From the NCBI RefSeq assembly GCF_901709675.1, contig NC_051100.1:4958001-5022000 (forward strand): a DNA stretch of 64,000 nt, in the 5' to 3' direction. The DNA is from Syngnathus acus. Lineage: Eukaryota; Chordata; Actinopteri; Syngnathiformes; Syngnathidae. Positions 12,701 through 29,630 of this stretch are shown here, piece by piece. Every line of letters starts with the position of its first letter. The first letter of the stretch is position 1. A program made the position numbers and the translations under genes. The notes under the pieces were generated by a model, which saw only the letters and a program-made list of their open reading frames with translations, ran no database searches and was not told the DNA's origin.

Positions 12701-15700
12701 AAAATGTATGCGTTTTTTTTTTTTAATCCGAAAACTTTAGCAAATATTCACCCTATTTTTGCCAGATAGACATGGATACATATAGAGAGATAATTTATTT
12801 AATAACCGCATGTGTAAAACTGGCCACATGTGGCTGCCGTTCATGAGTTTTTGTGTTCGAAGCCAATAAAAGTTTCTCCGAGGCTCGAAAGTCATCGGCC
12901 AACGCAAAGTCATTGAAGAAAAGAAGAGAGGCTTCTAAATTGGATATTAAGAGCAGCTCGAGATGAGCGCATCGACGGTGCGAATGAGAGGCGGCCGAGC
13001 CTCCCGCTGACCCGTCCCGGCCGAACGCAGCGTGCAGACTTGTTTTTGGCGTCTGGAAATTCAGATGGATTGCACATCCGGGAAGGAGTTGTTGTGTTGT
13101 TTTTCTTCTCAAAAAGTGGGACGATGACACCCGACAAGGCGTGATGGATGAGGCGGCCGCGCCTGCTGTGTCAAACCGAGTTGAGGAGGAGAATCCAGAG
13201 ATGATTGATGTCCTCTGCTGACGTAGCGCCACGTAATTGGAACCCCGCCGACGCCATCTTGGCCACATTAGCCGCCGATGACTACAAAGTCCATTTAAAG
13301 ATGCGCACTCACCACCACACCAATCAACTTTTTCTTCCGTGAATTCCTCTCTGACAGTGTCATTGCTCTCCTGAAAATATTTCCGAGATCTCTTATTGGG
13401 TTTGATTCCACGCTTAGTACGTCTGCCTCGCAGCCACTTCCCGTGTTTACTCAAGATTTCTCTGAGTCCTCCATTTTCCTCCCGCAGTCCCGAAGTAACA
13501 ATAACAATAATTGCTCTCCAAATATATTCCTTGTCTTTGATATCAGTGCAACCTTTGCCTGATTTTTCTCAGGACAAGAAGAAACTCTTTAGCTCTCATT
13601 TCTAAGCATGTGCTTCACATCTCCAAGATGGAAACAATGATGACAAATTAGCACTCAAGGTAGCATTGCCGTGGTGAGAGCGGCGAGGGAGGGCGAGTCT
13701 GATTGGTGGGCTTGATTAGAGCGTTTGGAGGAGAGGGAACACTTAATGGCTTAACAGTAATTGGATGAAGACAAAGGTGGCCCGCCGGCCGGCTGTGATT
13801 GGAAGCCAAGATTAGCCACAGTTTAAGGAATGTGGACAAAATGTGCTTGGAACTCACAAGGCATTATTAACCAGAGTCACTTCGTACAACTTTGACACGG
13901 ACGCAAATTAAAAAACGGTGAAATCGGTTCAATTGGCTGGCGACAAGTTTGGGCTAGTGTCAAGTCACGGCATTTCCGTAGCCCGGCGCCGCTTTCGGGT
14001 CACGCTTTCCCGTCGGTCTATTTTCACAGGTGCGTCGGACCGGAAGCCAGCGTGTCAATTCAAATAAATAATTGAATTACTCACACGTCATTCCACCCTG
14101 TTGCGTCGGGATGGGAAGGGATTTCGTTGCAATTAGGTAGCCGTACAGAGAGTTAGTTCAATATGAAGTGCAAAGGCGCTGACTGTGCAATTCTCCTCGG
14201 GCTGTGCGACGGCGTATTTTTCAGTACGCCACATTTCTCTCTCTTCCACTTCTGATCACATCCTTGTCAAATCGTTCGTATGGTTTCTCAAACCGCATTT
14301 CACCGTCCCGTCAGGATTTGTCGTTCCTCGCCGCTTCTGCAAAGCACCTTCATGTCCAATTAATTAAACGCGTCGCCACAATTACTGGCCTTATTTTTAT
14401 TTATTTATTTATTTATTGATGAAAGATTAATGGCAAAGACCGAGTGGCACACTGAGGCTCATTTAACCTTTCTGTCAGATGAGCTGGATTTGATTAATGC
14501 CCGCTCTTGTCTGGCTGTCATTGGCGCAAAGTTGCATAGCCATGCACATTTTGTTCTCCCACAAGCTGATGCAGGTCGCCTTTCCGGTGGCTTGATTCGG
14601 GGGTTTTTTTGTTTTTTTTTGAGGATGTAAACTCAGAAAACTGTTGTAGAATGCGTCTATTAATAACTTTGTATAACCTTAAGTGGAGCACTCGCCAAAC
14701 CATAATCAGGCTTCATTATTATAATTTATAAATATAGATAAATAGATATATATAGAATTATATAACCATTTATAATAGCCAAAAAAAGAGCCACAAAAGA
14801 CTTTTGAAGATAACACTGCACATAACTTTTTGGCTCATGTGTTTCTTATTTATATGTGAAAAAACTGAAAAATCTATGTTGTATTTATGAAATCAATGAG
14901 CCGCTACAGAACCCACGATGTATTTGTTTGTAACAAAAACAATTTCAATTCTGACAAAAGACGCTTTGTACTTTCAAATCAATTAGTCACTGTCTCTTTT
15001 GAGTCCTCTTCGTGATCATGAAATGATAGCAAAGCTTTCATCATCTAGCGGCAGCAAACCAAAACAACTCCAAGCCGTTCTCTGCACCAAGCTCGATTTC
15101 CATCAACACTCTTAACACGAGCTAACTGAAGATTCAAAGGCGGCAGGGAGCAAAAATATGAAAAAAAAATGTCAATAGAAAAACAGCATGGAAAGTTAAT
15201 ACCACCAAGATGCTGTTTCATCCCACACAATCGAAGTAACATATTAGTTATCATTCCAGCTCCAAAAGAAAATAAAAAACATTGCCCTTTGATTTAGCGA
15301 AAGCACAAATCATTATTTGCTCTCGACTGAGGCAACATCCAAATAGAATTCACTCGATACGACCTGTGACAGAAAGTGCTGACGATTGTCTTCTAATCAA
15401 TTCTTTTTGATGAAGTACATTCTGTCCTTTGTTAGGCGACGAGCACAGGTGGAACATTTTCACGCCGTTGCCTTGGTGATGCAATAAAATTGCTTTGACA
15501 AGGCACATGGGGAAAAGTGCACCTTGTTCTCAAGTTTCCAATTGCGGCGCATGCTTTCCACACCGCAGGTGCTGCGTCTAGCTAGCTAGCCTTAGCAGCT
15601 ACAATTTGTGACTTTTTAAGGCTCTTTTGATTCTGAGCAAATATTCACACCGTTTCTGAGGTTCTTGCCTCACGTGCGTCACCTCATGCCACCCGCGTAG

Positions 15701-15853
15701 CCCTCGGAGTAAGGAATTCATCTGAGGGATGGAGGTGGCGTACGGAGAACAAAGCAAATCATCACGGAGTGCCGTGGAGGACAGACAAAAGCTCTGATGA
15801 GGTGGATGCAAGAGTTGATCACAATGTGTCATTACCCCCCCCCCCCCCAACAG
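9751..15853 (+). other. grid1 intron, 6.1 kb
   Basis: Contains a short (CA)n near 10091-10110, a truncated L2-like LINE piece (10313-10560) and AT-rich DNA with A/T homopolymers around 12230-12790. A more GC-rich patch lies around 12960-13290 and (TTTA)n near 14392-14417. It ends in a poly(C) run directly before the acceptor of the next exon. A 219-codon antisense ORF at 12795-13454 has no recognisable domain and is treated as chance. Confidence 0.6.
10313..10560 (+). mobile_element. L2-like LINE fragment (C-terminal reverse transcriptase ORF)
   Basis: The translation contains LQMVQNAAARLLTGARRR followed by ILLLVFKSCNGL. This is the pattern found near the C-terminal end of the reverse transcriptase ORF of fish L2/CR1-group LINEs, where LQ-VQNAAARLLTG is highly typical. 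The piece lacks the catalytic domain and shows small deletions, so it is a dead 5'-truncated copy. Family assignment is from memory of the motif. Confidence 0.75.
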
Positions 15854-16027
15854 GAAGTGAGTGACGCTGACATGATGGAGCTGGTCCACAGCTCCTTGGG
15901 CCGCATGACGCTCATCCGTCAGGTGTTCCCGCTGTGGAGGGACACCAACGCCCGCTGCATGAGGAACAATCACCGCATCTCCTCGTTGCTGTGTGACCCC
16001 CAAGAAGGCTATCTGCAGTCCCTGGAG
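15854..16027 (+). CDS. grid1: grid1 coding exon 2 of 12: amino-terminal domain
   Basis: 58 codons (residues 19-76), phase 0 to 0, donor gtaacg. It contains the strongly conserved block [17 protein letters not shown] of the delta receptor amino-terminal domain. Compared with human GluD1 as I recall it, there is about one extra residue between the conserved VFP and RNNHR blocks ([10 protein letters not shown]). The acceptor is unusual: a run of 15 C's takes the place of a mixed polypyrimidine tract just before aacag. Confidence 0.95.
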
Positions 16028-18738
16028 GTAACGCGCTCGCTCCCCTCCGTCATTCTCGCACTTGTTGGTCACGCGGCCATCAATCATGACTCGGTATGAA
16101 AACAAAAGCAAATGGTCCGTAACGTAACATTTTGCCAAATCACACTCCCAAGATTGCTCATAACAAATAATATGGCGCCAATTAGTGATTAATTGCTTCA
16201 CCCCAAGAAATCATTAAGCACCATCTTTTTGCTGTAAAATCATTTAAAAAAGAAAACGAGCATCGGGAGTGAACAAAAAAAAAAAAAGGGAAGTATTTTT
16301 TAAAAAAAAAAAAAAAGCCTGTTTAGAGGGGAAGTCCCGTTTTAACCGACTCGCCGCTTTCACGGCTTTTGTTTCCATGACAACAAGCGTCGCAATGTTA
16401 CATTTTCTTTCACGGAGTCATCACTTCATCCATCACCAGGCAGCAGAACTGAACTTTTTAATTAGCGTGTGGATCCAAGCATGCTAAAATAATTATTAAA
16501 ATAGCAAAGCACACATAAATAATAAATACAAGTTTTTGTCTTGTTGTCTAATTTCCAACCACGCGCCTAAAAATCTCGTTCGAATGTACCGCAGCACACC
16601 GGTCGGGCATCGCCACCTTTAAAAAAAAAACATCAATCAATCGAATGATAATTCATTTCTGCCAGAGCGAGGGGGAAGGAAACAAAACACAAAAGAAGCA
16701 AGGTGAGCGCTATCATCCCTCTCTTGTTGCTGATTCCGTCGCTGCAAAACATTTGTAGGACAAGTTTGTTCTTTGGGAACGAGCGTCGTGTTTCATCTGC
16801 CGTCTGCAGCGACGAGAGGGCCGCTTGTGATCAGCCGCCGCTTGGCTCAGCGCATTGTTTTGCTCGCCGTGCTCTCCACGACACGTGCCGCGCACGCAAG
16901 TGCCTCGTGAACACAGCTGCACATATTAGCTGATTATATATGCGCGTGTATATAAATTAAAGGCCCTTGATAAGGCAATCATGAAGCATGAGTGGCCATG
17001 AATATAAATGACCGTAGCGCAACGTGACTGGCGAAGCGGAGTCAAACGTCCTCAGAGAAAATTGCTTTTCAATCGCGCAGGTAATAGTTGTTGGTTTTTT
17101 AACACGCTTCTTACAGATGGTGCCTTTTTTTTTCACAATTTAAAACAGTTCCCGCAAAATGGCCTCTTTTGTCTAAATACATGTCAAACGGGAAGAATTG
17201 AGTCAATTGTCATTAAAAAAAAAACTATAAATGTTGTTAGTTTGCACTACTTTTCTCCAAATATACTTCTGACCACAAACTGCCTGGCCTCAAATTGGTT
17301 GCTTCTTTCGATTCTAATTAGATATCCCGACTCTCAATTCAATGAAGAAATAGGAGCATAATAAAATCAATGACATGAATATTAGGTTTGCCTAATGAAA
17401 TAATCTTTGTAATAAAACCACATTGAGTCTCTAATGCGATAACGCCGTCTTGTAACCTCCCACTTACTGAGACATTGGAAAGTTTCCTCGTATGGAAAGA
17501 CGAGTCGCTTCAGGTCAATCGTGTGTTTGTGCGTCGATTAATTCATCAATCGGTCATGCGATTAGACCGCGAAAGCGGTGAGGGAAAATAAAGCTCCTCC
17601 ATATTTTCCTCCGTGCCCACGCATTTTTGTTATTCTCTCCCCGTCTAGCAGTGCACCGCATGACCTTAAGGGAAGAGAAGTTGACTCGGCCGTGTCTTAC
17701 CCCCCGAGACTCTTCAACCTTTCATGCGCCTAATGCCCCCGAGTGACAGCTTGTATTGCTTCCACACGGTGCAGTTCAGGGATTTGGGGGGGGATCGCAA
17801 AATCTACCCTCACACTAGCAGTGGACATGATTCCTGACAGGATGCGCCACAGAGAAACTTATGGAAGAGGCGAGACGAAATAAAGCCCGTTTGGACAACT
17901 TCTTGTATTTCTTGTTTGGCTCGCCGCTCTCGGCCCCCGTTGTGATTTAACGCCTGTCCGGACGGCCGCCATGCGCGCGCAGGGCCACAACGCAGGAATG
18001 GATTTATTAATAAGTCATCTTCCTCTCCCTCCTCAAGGCGAGTGGGGGGGTGGGGGGGTGTCGCTGCCGTCACAGGACATAAACGCTTAATTGTCTGCCA
18101 GGCTATGATCAATATGAAAATACGCCACCTGGAAGTGCGCGACGGCGAACGCAGATTTTGACGGGCGCCGCCCGGGAGGCACGAGTTATCGACCCACCGC
18201 CACGAAACAAACGGACGACTGATTTTTCCGCATGAAGCGACGGAGCCGATCTATCCGAACGTGCGCTTATTACCCTCCAAGCGTACGCTAACATTTTTAC
18301 TCATTTGATAGCCACGCGTTTGTTGGTTGGTCTTGAATGAAAAGGCAAAATTGCAGCCACCTTCAACAGTTTATCTCAAGGACCACCCGGAATCATTTCA
18401 AGCCAGTTCCACTTAGCAACAAAATTTCTACTTGGCACATCTATCATGAGAAAACAGTCCGGACAATCTCAAGAGAGACCATTTTGTTTGAAGCAGCCAT
18501 TTTGAGGGATTTGGGGTGCTTGAAAAACAAACTTGCCATATTTTGTTTGATTGCCAGCAAACATGACCCACTTGTACAGATGAGATGTTTTCATCTCTTT
18601 GTGTGGGTGGAACATCTTAAAACCATCACTGATTATTCTTTACCTGTCTCTCTTTACCGGTGCCACGTGTATTTTATTTTTTTTTCCGTTTTAGTCGAAC
18701 AAGCTCTCAACCCTTTTGCTTGTCCTTTTTCCGGACAG
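16028..18738 (+). other. grid1 intron, 2.7 kb
   Basis: Poly(A) runs lie near 16274-16286 and 16302-16315, and a G/T-rich purine run at about 18043-18060. No conserved element or further exon was recognised. A 229-codon ORF at 18337-19026 is intron sequence that runs into and through the next exon in a read-through frame. Confidence 0.6.
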
Positions 18739-18900
18739 GTGTCCAACCTCTACCTTTACGACAGCGTTCTGATGCTGGCCACCGCCTTCTACCGGAAGCT
18801 GGAGGACAGGAAGTGGCACAGCATGGCCAGCCTCAACTGCATGAGGAAGTCCACCAAGCCGTGGAATGGAGGATGGTCCATGCTGGACACCATCCAAAAG
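18739..18900 (+). CDS. grid1: grid1 coding exon 3 of 12: amino-terminal domain
   Basis: 54 codons (residues 77-130), phase 0 to 0, bounded by ccggacag and gtgggc. It codes for [19 protein letters not shown], then [15 protein letters not shown], then [17 protein letters not shown]. All three blocks are diagnostic of delta receptors (human GluD1 has [30 protein letters not shown]). This is the late, membrane-proximal part of the amino-terminal domain. Confidence 0.96.
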
Positions 18901-19514
18901 GTGGGCCGCCCGCCAGTCGACCCGAACGTGCGGCAATGTTATTTTTGTGCTTTACAGGAATTTCATGGAGAGGTTTCAAGTATTCAAATGTTTTTTTCTT
19001 TATGCTCAGGCTGTCTTTTGAAGTAGTCTGTTGATCTACTGGGACCCGTGCCAGACTCCTCTAACACACACACACACTGTTGTGAAATCAGGCAACATGT
19101 TTGTGAAGAAATGGCTTCATTTCATCTTGTTGAATCTTGATAATGGAATTTGTGACGCTCGCAGACAATCACGTTGGTTTCATCTTCTTCAGCCTGACGT
19201 GAGATGACAGACAGACAGCGCATGAAGAGAAAACAAAATAGAAGTGACTTTATTGAAGTACCTTGCTCTTCAAAAAGACACTTTTAATGGCTGCCTTTAA
19301 GAAAAAAAATGTTCAACCGACAGATACGCTTTTGTAGAATGATAACACGCTTTGCATTGATTTGTCCCACTTCGTTTTATTCAGCTCTGATGCAAAACAT
19401 GACACGGCAGTCAAGTTTGTGGCTGCGGGCGCTTTGCTCCCGGGGGAATACTTGGAAGTGAATCCAGAGTTAGAATTGTGACGAGGTGGCCTTTTTTTTT
19501 TTTTTTTTTTGCAG
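18901..19514 (+). other. grid1 intron, 0.6 kb
   Basis: The shortest intron of the gene. It carries a short (CA)n near 19064-19077 and ends in poly(T) followed by gcag. Nothing else was recognised. Confidence 0.75.
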
Positions 19515-19634
19515 GGACGCATCAGCGGCTTGACAGGATATATGGACTTTCGGGCGGAGGGCTCCAATTCTCACGTGCAGTTTGAGATTCTGGGAAGCAG
19601 CTACAGCGAGACCTTCGGTAGACGTCCCAAATGG
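19515..19634 (+). CDS. grid1: grid1 coding exon 4 of 12: end of amino-terminal domain
   Basis: 40 codons (residues 131-170), phase 0 to 0, donor gtgagt. It codes for [13 protein letters not shown] ... [15 protein letters not shown], equivalent to human GHITGLTGVMEFR ... VQFEILGTTYSETFG. The five residues after ETFG are RRPKW in place of human KDMRK, a local divergence at the linker to the ligand-binding domain. The acceptor is preceded by a run of about 20 T's. Confidence 0.95.
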
Positions 19635-24582
<4,948 letters not shown>

Positions 24583-24684
24583 TTGGCATCGTGGGACTCC
24601 AGCCGGGGTCTGAACGGAAGCTTAAAGGAGAGCCGGATCGAGAGCGGCATGCAGGGGGTGACGCTTAAGATTGTCACCTTGTTG
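24583..24684 (+). CDS. grid1: grid1 coding exon 5 of 12: start of ligand-binding domain S1
   Basis: 34 codons (residues 171-204), phase 0 to 0, bounded by accgtatag and gtaagt. It codes for [14 protein letters not shown] and then [12 protein letters not shown] (human GluD1: LATWDSEKGLNGSL ... LQGLTLKVVTVL). The second block is the first strand of the S1 half of the clamshell ligand-binding domain. S1 binds D-serine or glycine in delta receptors. Confidence 0.94.
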
Positions 24685-25615
24685 GTAAGTCGCATCGGTC
24701 AACTGTGTGTTACTTGTACAAAAAGATCAAATTGACCAAACTTGGACAAAATCTAAATTGAGCGAGGTCACAGAAAAGTGTCCTCCTAGCAGGAAGACTT
24801 TCAGGCATAGAAAAAACAACGGGCAACCCCTCTGGGAGCGTGTCGGCTGTGTGACAAAGCCCGGCCACTCGTCGCTCGAGAGGACTTTCAAAGATTTTTT
24901 TTTCCCCCCCGCACGAATTGGCCCGTTCGAAACCCTTCAATGTCAGTTTGCCCTCTGCCAACTTTCCTTTCCTCCCTCCTCCTCTTCCTCCCACCGCGCT
25001 TCCTCTTCTTCTTCATGCATGGTTTCCCTCGCAGTGTATTTCTTCACATAAGTTGAGCTCAGCACCGTCGCCTCGATCACGCCATACGCCCGGCCCCTCC
25101 CTCCCTGTTTCTGCCCTTAATTCCTCTCTGGCACTTCATAAAGATGGACAATTTTTTTTAGAGATCCATTTCCACATTGACGACCCACCACCGTTGCCAT
25201 GGTGGCGTCAAGAGGAGCAGAGGAGACTATTTTATCAACTCTGGCTCCTTCGGTGGCCCCTCAAGTTTCTCGTGTACTCATCTCTGCCAGCCAGTTTGCG
25301 GTGCATCACAATGAATGATTAAAGCTGCACTAATGAACTTTTCGGTGTTTCCGCTCACTTGGGTTCGCCTGCATTTGTAAAGCGTAATTAACTTCCCGGC
25401 CCCTCAGGTAAATACAATGAATACCGCTGAGCATAAGTTTCTTGAAGGGACAATGATAATTCAATAGAAGTCAGCCTGACCGATTTTAATTTGTTTTGAG
25501 TTCTTGAGGTTTTATTTTGTGGGTCAACCAAATTTTGCGTTGAGCGGCAGCCTAAAAGTGATTGTTTGCCATTTCTGGGCTTCAGTTCTGACCATTTGAA
25601 ACATGATGTTAACAG
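24685..25615 (+). other. grid1 intron, 0.9 kb
   Basis: Pyrimidine-rich CCTCCTCCTCTT-type sequence lies at about 24967-25018. No other element was recognised. Small ORFs on both strands are not supported. Confidence 0.65.
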
Positions 25616-25813
25616 GAAGAGCCGTTTGTGATGGTGGCAGAGAACATCCTGGGCCAGCCCATGCGATACAAGGGCTTCTCCATCGACGTCCTGGACGCCC
25701 TAGCCAAGATCCTGGGCTTTAAGTACGACATCTACCAAGTTGGAGATGCCAAGTACGGCTCGGCGCTCCCCAATGGCTCCTGGAACGGAATGATTGGAGA
25801 ACTCATTGGAAAG
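25616..25813 (+). CDS. grid1: grid1 coding exon 6 of 12: ligand-binding domain S1
   Basis: 66 codons (residues 205-270), phase 0 to 0. It codes for [37 protein letters not shown] and [12 protein letters not shown], almost identical to human GluD1. The [11 protein letters not shown] segment and SWNGMIGEL are core iGluR S1 motifs (Lig_chan-Glu_bd). The donor is gtcggt, which departs from the usual purine at +3 but keeps G at +5. Confidence 0.97.
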
Positions 25814-26822
25814 GTCGGTGCGGGTTTTTGCGTTCCGGTATCCAGATTTAGATCCGAATGGTTTCTCTGGCAGAAAAAAAAAAAGAGGGCCCACTAATGG
25901 AGTTTGCTGTAATAGAAGCAAAAACAGAAAAGCATCGCACGGTCTGCTAAACAGTCGGTCGGCTTGGTTCTGGGAAATAGAAGGACAAAGGTTTGAGAGC
26001 ATGACTGTGAATCATAATAGTCGCCGTAATGGATTTAGAGCTTATTTTCTCAGGCCGCTAATGCGAAGCAAGTCGCTGTCATGTTTCCTTTCACACACAG
26101 GTTCAATTTTATTTTGCGTTGAAACAGAAGGCTGCGTGAAAAATTTCGACTTCATAACGGTCCTGACTTAATTAAGACCACCTTGAGACTTTCATTGACT
26201 TGATCGGGAGAGGCTGGCTGAATACAAAATTTGCTTTGCAGAAACAGAAGGTCTGGACGGATCATGTGAATTAAACTTGAATGAGATTTCCATACGCAAG
26301 GCATGGCGCTTTAATATCCGTATCGTCGTTTGACGGAATCTAAAAGATTGGCAGATATTAGATTTGTATGTAACTTTGGAAATGAGACATTGTAGATTCA
26401 GAGGTAATGCCAAAGATACTTTTACTGCCAACCATTCATGTCATCATTTCTGAATGTTTGGTTTAGCCTTTTTAGCATGTCTTTGGGTCTCTTCAGAAAG
26501 CTCAATAAATTAGAATAATAATCGAAGAAAAAATTATTTCAATCAAAAATCGTTTCGGAAAAAGTTGTGAGCTCTTCAAACCGAATGGTTGGTTCCACTT
26601 TGAAATATATCAAGATATGTATCGAATCCTCGTTTATTGGAGAGACGTATCATAGAAGAAAATGGCGGAACATTTACAGTGCTGACAAGTTCATTTAAAT
26701 GTATTTAAAATGGCGTCCTACCTTCTCTAACTGAGCCGGACCGTCCAATCAAATCAAGTCAAACTGAATTGAATCCATCCTCAGTATCGAATGCTCTTTT
26801 TGCTGTGAATACGATTGAATAG
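25814..26822 (+). other. grid1 intron, 1.0 kb
   Basis: AT-rich DNA with no recognised repeat or conserved element. It ends in gattgaatag, an acceptor with a poor polypyrimidine tract. Confidence 0.65.
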
Positions 26823-27153
26823 AGGGCGGACCTGGCCGTGTCGGCCATCACCATCACCCCGGAGCGCGAGCGCGTTGTGGACTTCAGCAAGCGCTACTTG
26901 GACTACTCGGTGGGCATCTTGATGCGCAAGTCGGAAGAAAAAATCAACATCTTCTCCCTGCTGGCGCCGTTCGACCTGGCCGTGTGGGCCTGCATTGCCG
27001 CCGCCATCCCGGTGGTGGGCGTCATGATCTTTCTGCTCAGACGCATCCAGGCCATTCGTTGCCAGAACAGCGCGGGTGGCCACCCGCCGCCGCCGCCCTC
27101 CACCTCGCTGCAAAGCGCCATCTGGATCGTCTACGGAGCTTTTGTCCAACAAG
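26823..27153 (+). CDS. grid1: grid1 coding exon 7 of 12: S1 end, M1 and start of pore loop
   Basis: 110 codons plus one base (residues 271-380 and part of 381), phase 0 to 1. It begins [19 protein letters not shown]; the arginine of TPER (residue 285) is the conserved ligand carboxylate-binding arginine of iGluRs. M1 is at about residues 322-342 ([20 protein letters not shown]). A loop with HPPPPPPS-like proline richness follows, then the pore helix [13 protein letters not shown] with glutamine at the Q/R-equivalent site. The proline run (five prolines) replaces a QPRPSAS-type stretch in human. Confidence 0.97.
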
Positions 27154-29491
27154 GTGAGTCAGCCGGCGTTTGGTCGCATTTGTACATGATATTGCGTTAT
27201 TTACAGACTGAGATGACTAAACCTGGCAAATAGAATCAATTCATTCGTCGCTAAGAAAGCAATAAAGGCGCCCTGGCTGGCCCGCCATTGTTTGATACTA
27301 CAATTCAGTTGCCATGACAATAATTATTACAATCCTTATTACAAGTCAATTCTGTAATTTTGAAGCTGTTCCTTTGTCGTGAGGCTGAAATGCTTCTTGA
27401 ACAAAAGATTAGAGGGGAAAAAAAATACAATCGATGCAGGTGTTGCGGCTTCTCCGCTAACGTTACTCTCGCTAATGTAATGCAAATGCTGACCATCCAC
27501 CATTAATGAATTAAAAGCTGGCGCACCACAGTAAAATGATCACATATTGAGGCTTTAATTATGAAAACAAAATAGTTTCAAAATCATTTTAAAGTCCACC
27601 AATGTTTTGGTCATCTAGAATTGACCGCACATTTTCCAGGCTGGTCCACATGCCGTATATTTGAGACCACTCCAGCATTGCCAAGCACGGTTCGCCTTAT
27701 TTGAGGTCAACGCATCATCATCATGATTTTGAAGCAAAATGTTGACACATTAGACGGAAGGAAGTTTGAAACACTTTATGTGATTAAACAGAGCAGAAAA
27801 GGTGAGGAATGAACAAATCAATTAAAATAGCGTACATGCATTGAAGAGCTGGCCGCCACTGAGCCATCCGTCATTGAAACAAATGCACAGCCTTGCATTT
27901 TAGCAAAGGTGTCTTCTTCAAGGACGCCGGTACAGGCTCATCTTTACAGCTGCTCGGCATCCAGCTCAGACGTCCTGTTTGGACAACTAAGCAGCATCCA
28001 TCATCCAGCCCCAAAACAGCATGAATTTAGGATGTGGTTTTTGTTTCACTTTGACTCCCAGTGCTGCCAGTTTTGGTTCTTGTCAAGCCGACGCTTTGTT
28101 TACCGGGAAGACGCCGGTCGCTTTGATATGGAGCCGAACGCTGATGCATTATGGCTTTGTTGGAGAGCGGGAACTCGGCCGTCATTTGCTGCACACACCA
28201 GACTAGGGGAAACTTTCTTTTGTCTTTTCGATTGAGACAAGGAATTTTTATTTATGTGTTCGGTCAGTTATTTATTTATTTATTTATTTTTTTTAAATTT
28301 ATTATAGATGTGGTAATGCAGCCGAAAAACTCTGAACTAGACAGATGTGGGGAAAAAAATCGACGACTCACACATACTAGAAGATTAACCGTATCACTTA
28401 GTGTACATTTGCACAACCGATACTCTCCACGCTTTGCTTTTGTCAGCAGCATTTTGTTTTGTTTGTGCCGCACGAACACTTGATCAAATGCGCCGTTGAT
28501 TTCTCGCTTGACACACGCACGGGCAGGCACTCCCAATTTGTCTCTAAACAATAAAAAGTCCATTCTAAAATCATATTTCCCCTTTTGGAGAGCGGCTGGA
28601 AATCATGGCGAGCAGCAATTTCAAAGAGGCAAATCGTTGTTTGCGCCTGATGACAAAGTTTTATAAGAAGTTTATTTGGGAGAAGAAGACGGAGCGCCGC
28701 ACTAGATCCACTTGACTTTCACGATGCACATTTCACATTCGATGACCTTTAAAGATCACTCAAAGGCGCGCATAATAAAAATGACGGATGGCGGCGCGGC
28801 ACGGCGCAGCGTCTGACGAGGCGTTCACTTCCGTCCCGAGGCCGCAGCTGCGTCAACGGTGACACACTCCAGCCAAAGACGCTCTCATCACATCATTTTA
28901 CACTGGCGCCGGCTTCCTCCTGACATTTCTACAGCTACTTTTTTTTTCTTTCAAATACTGAAATTCATCCTGACATTTCTCTCGTACACTTCATAAGCCC
29001 TTTTTGATTTCATAGTGAGAGCGCTGGAGAGGCAGAAATGAAATGTGCAAAACAAACGTGATGAAGCGGTCAAAAAGCTAAAAAAAAAAAAAACATGGGA
29101 GGAAGAAAGTTGGATGAATAAAAACGACTATTAATGAATACTCGACATTTTGCAGCAAATTTTGCCATGCGTGTTCGAATCCAGCCGTGCCTTGAGATGA
29201 AATATGAATTTGTTCCTTGCACATGCTTGGGACTCTTTCCATGAATGGACATGATTGGAAAGACCAGCAACAAAAAATAAATGTTTAAAAAAATAATAAA
29301 AATGAACAAAAATTGGGTATTTTGTTGATTTTTATTATTATTTTTTTTTTAGTAATTATATTTTTGGGGAATGAGGGAGTGCAAATATTTTTTTCAAATT
29401 TTTTAATGTGTGTAATGTGTAGAAAAAAAAATGGTCTGAATTTAAAAGAGCTCGGCCCCAATAACGACGCCGCGCATGTGTGTCGGCGCAG
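27154..29491 (+). other. grid1 intron, 2.3 kb
   Basis: Contains (TTTA)n near 28270-28290, a GC-richer patch around 28780-28850 and AT-rich DNA with A/T homopolymers at about 29070-29430. No exon or transposon coding piece was recognised. Confidence 0.6.
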
Positions 29492-29630
29492 GCAGCGACT
29501 CCATCTTGGGCTCGGTGGCCCTGCGCATCGTGATGGGCAGTTGGTGGCTCTTCACCCTCATCGTGTGCTCATCTTACACGGCCAACCTGGCCGCCTACCT
29601 CACCGTCTCCCGCATGGACAACGCCATAAG
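29492..29630 (+). CDS. grid1: grid1 coding exon 8 of 12: pore loop end and M3 gate helix
   Basis: Two bases, 45 codons, two bases (residues 381-427 in part), phase 1 to 2, bounded by gcgcag and gtaaga. It codes for [16 protein letters not shown] and the M3 signature [17 protein letters not shown]. In nearly all iGluRs this signature reads SYTANLAAF; here the phenylalanine is tyrosine (codon TAC at 29596-29598, residue 416), one T-to-A change. M3 forms the channel gate; the Lurcher mutation of GluD2 lies in the same motif. Confidence 0.97.

Noticed and set aside
12795-13454. Minus-strand ORF of 219 codons
   Set aside because: No recognisable domain, lies inside a grid1 intron in a GC-richer patch, and overlaps other unrelated ORFs.
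15599-16201. Minus-strand ORF of 200 codons
   Set aside because: Antisense to the conserved grid1 exon at 15854-16027.
18337-19026. Plus-strand ORF of 229 codons
   Set aside because: Read-through of intron into the grid1 exon at 18739-18900; only the exon part is homologous to GluD1.
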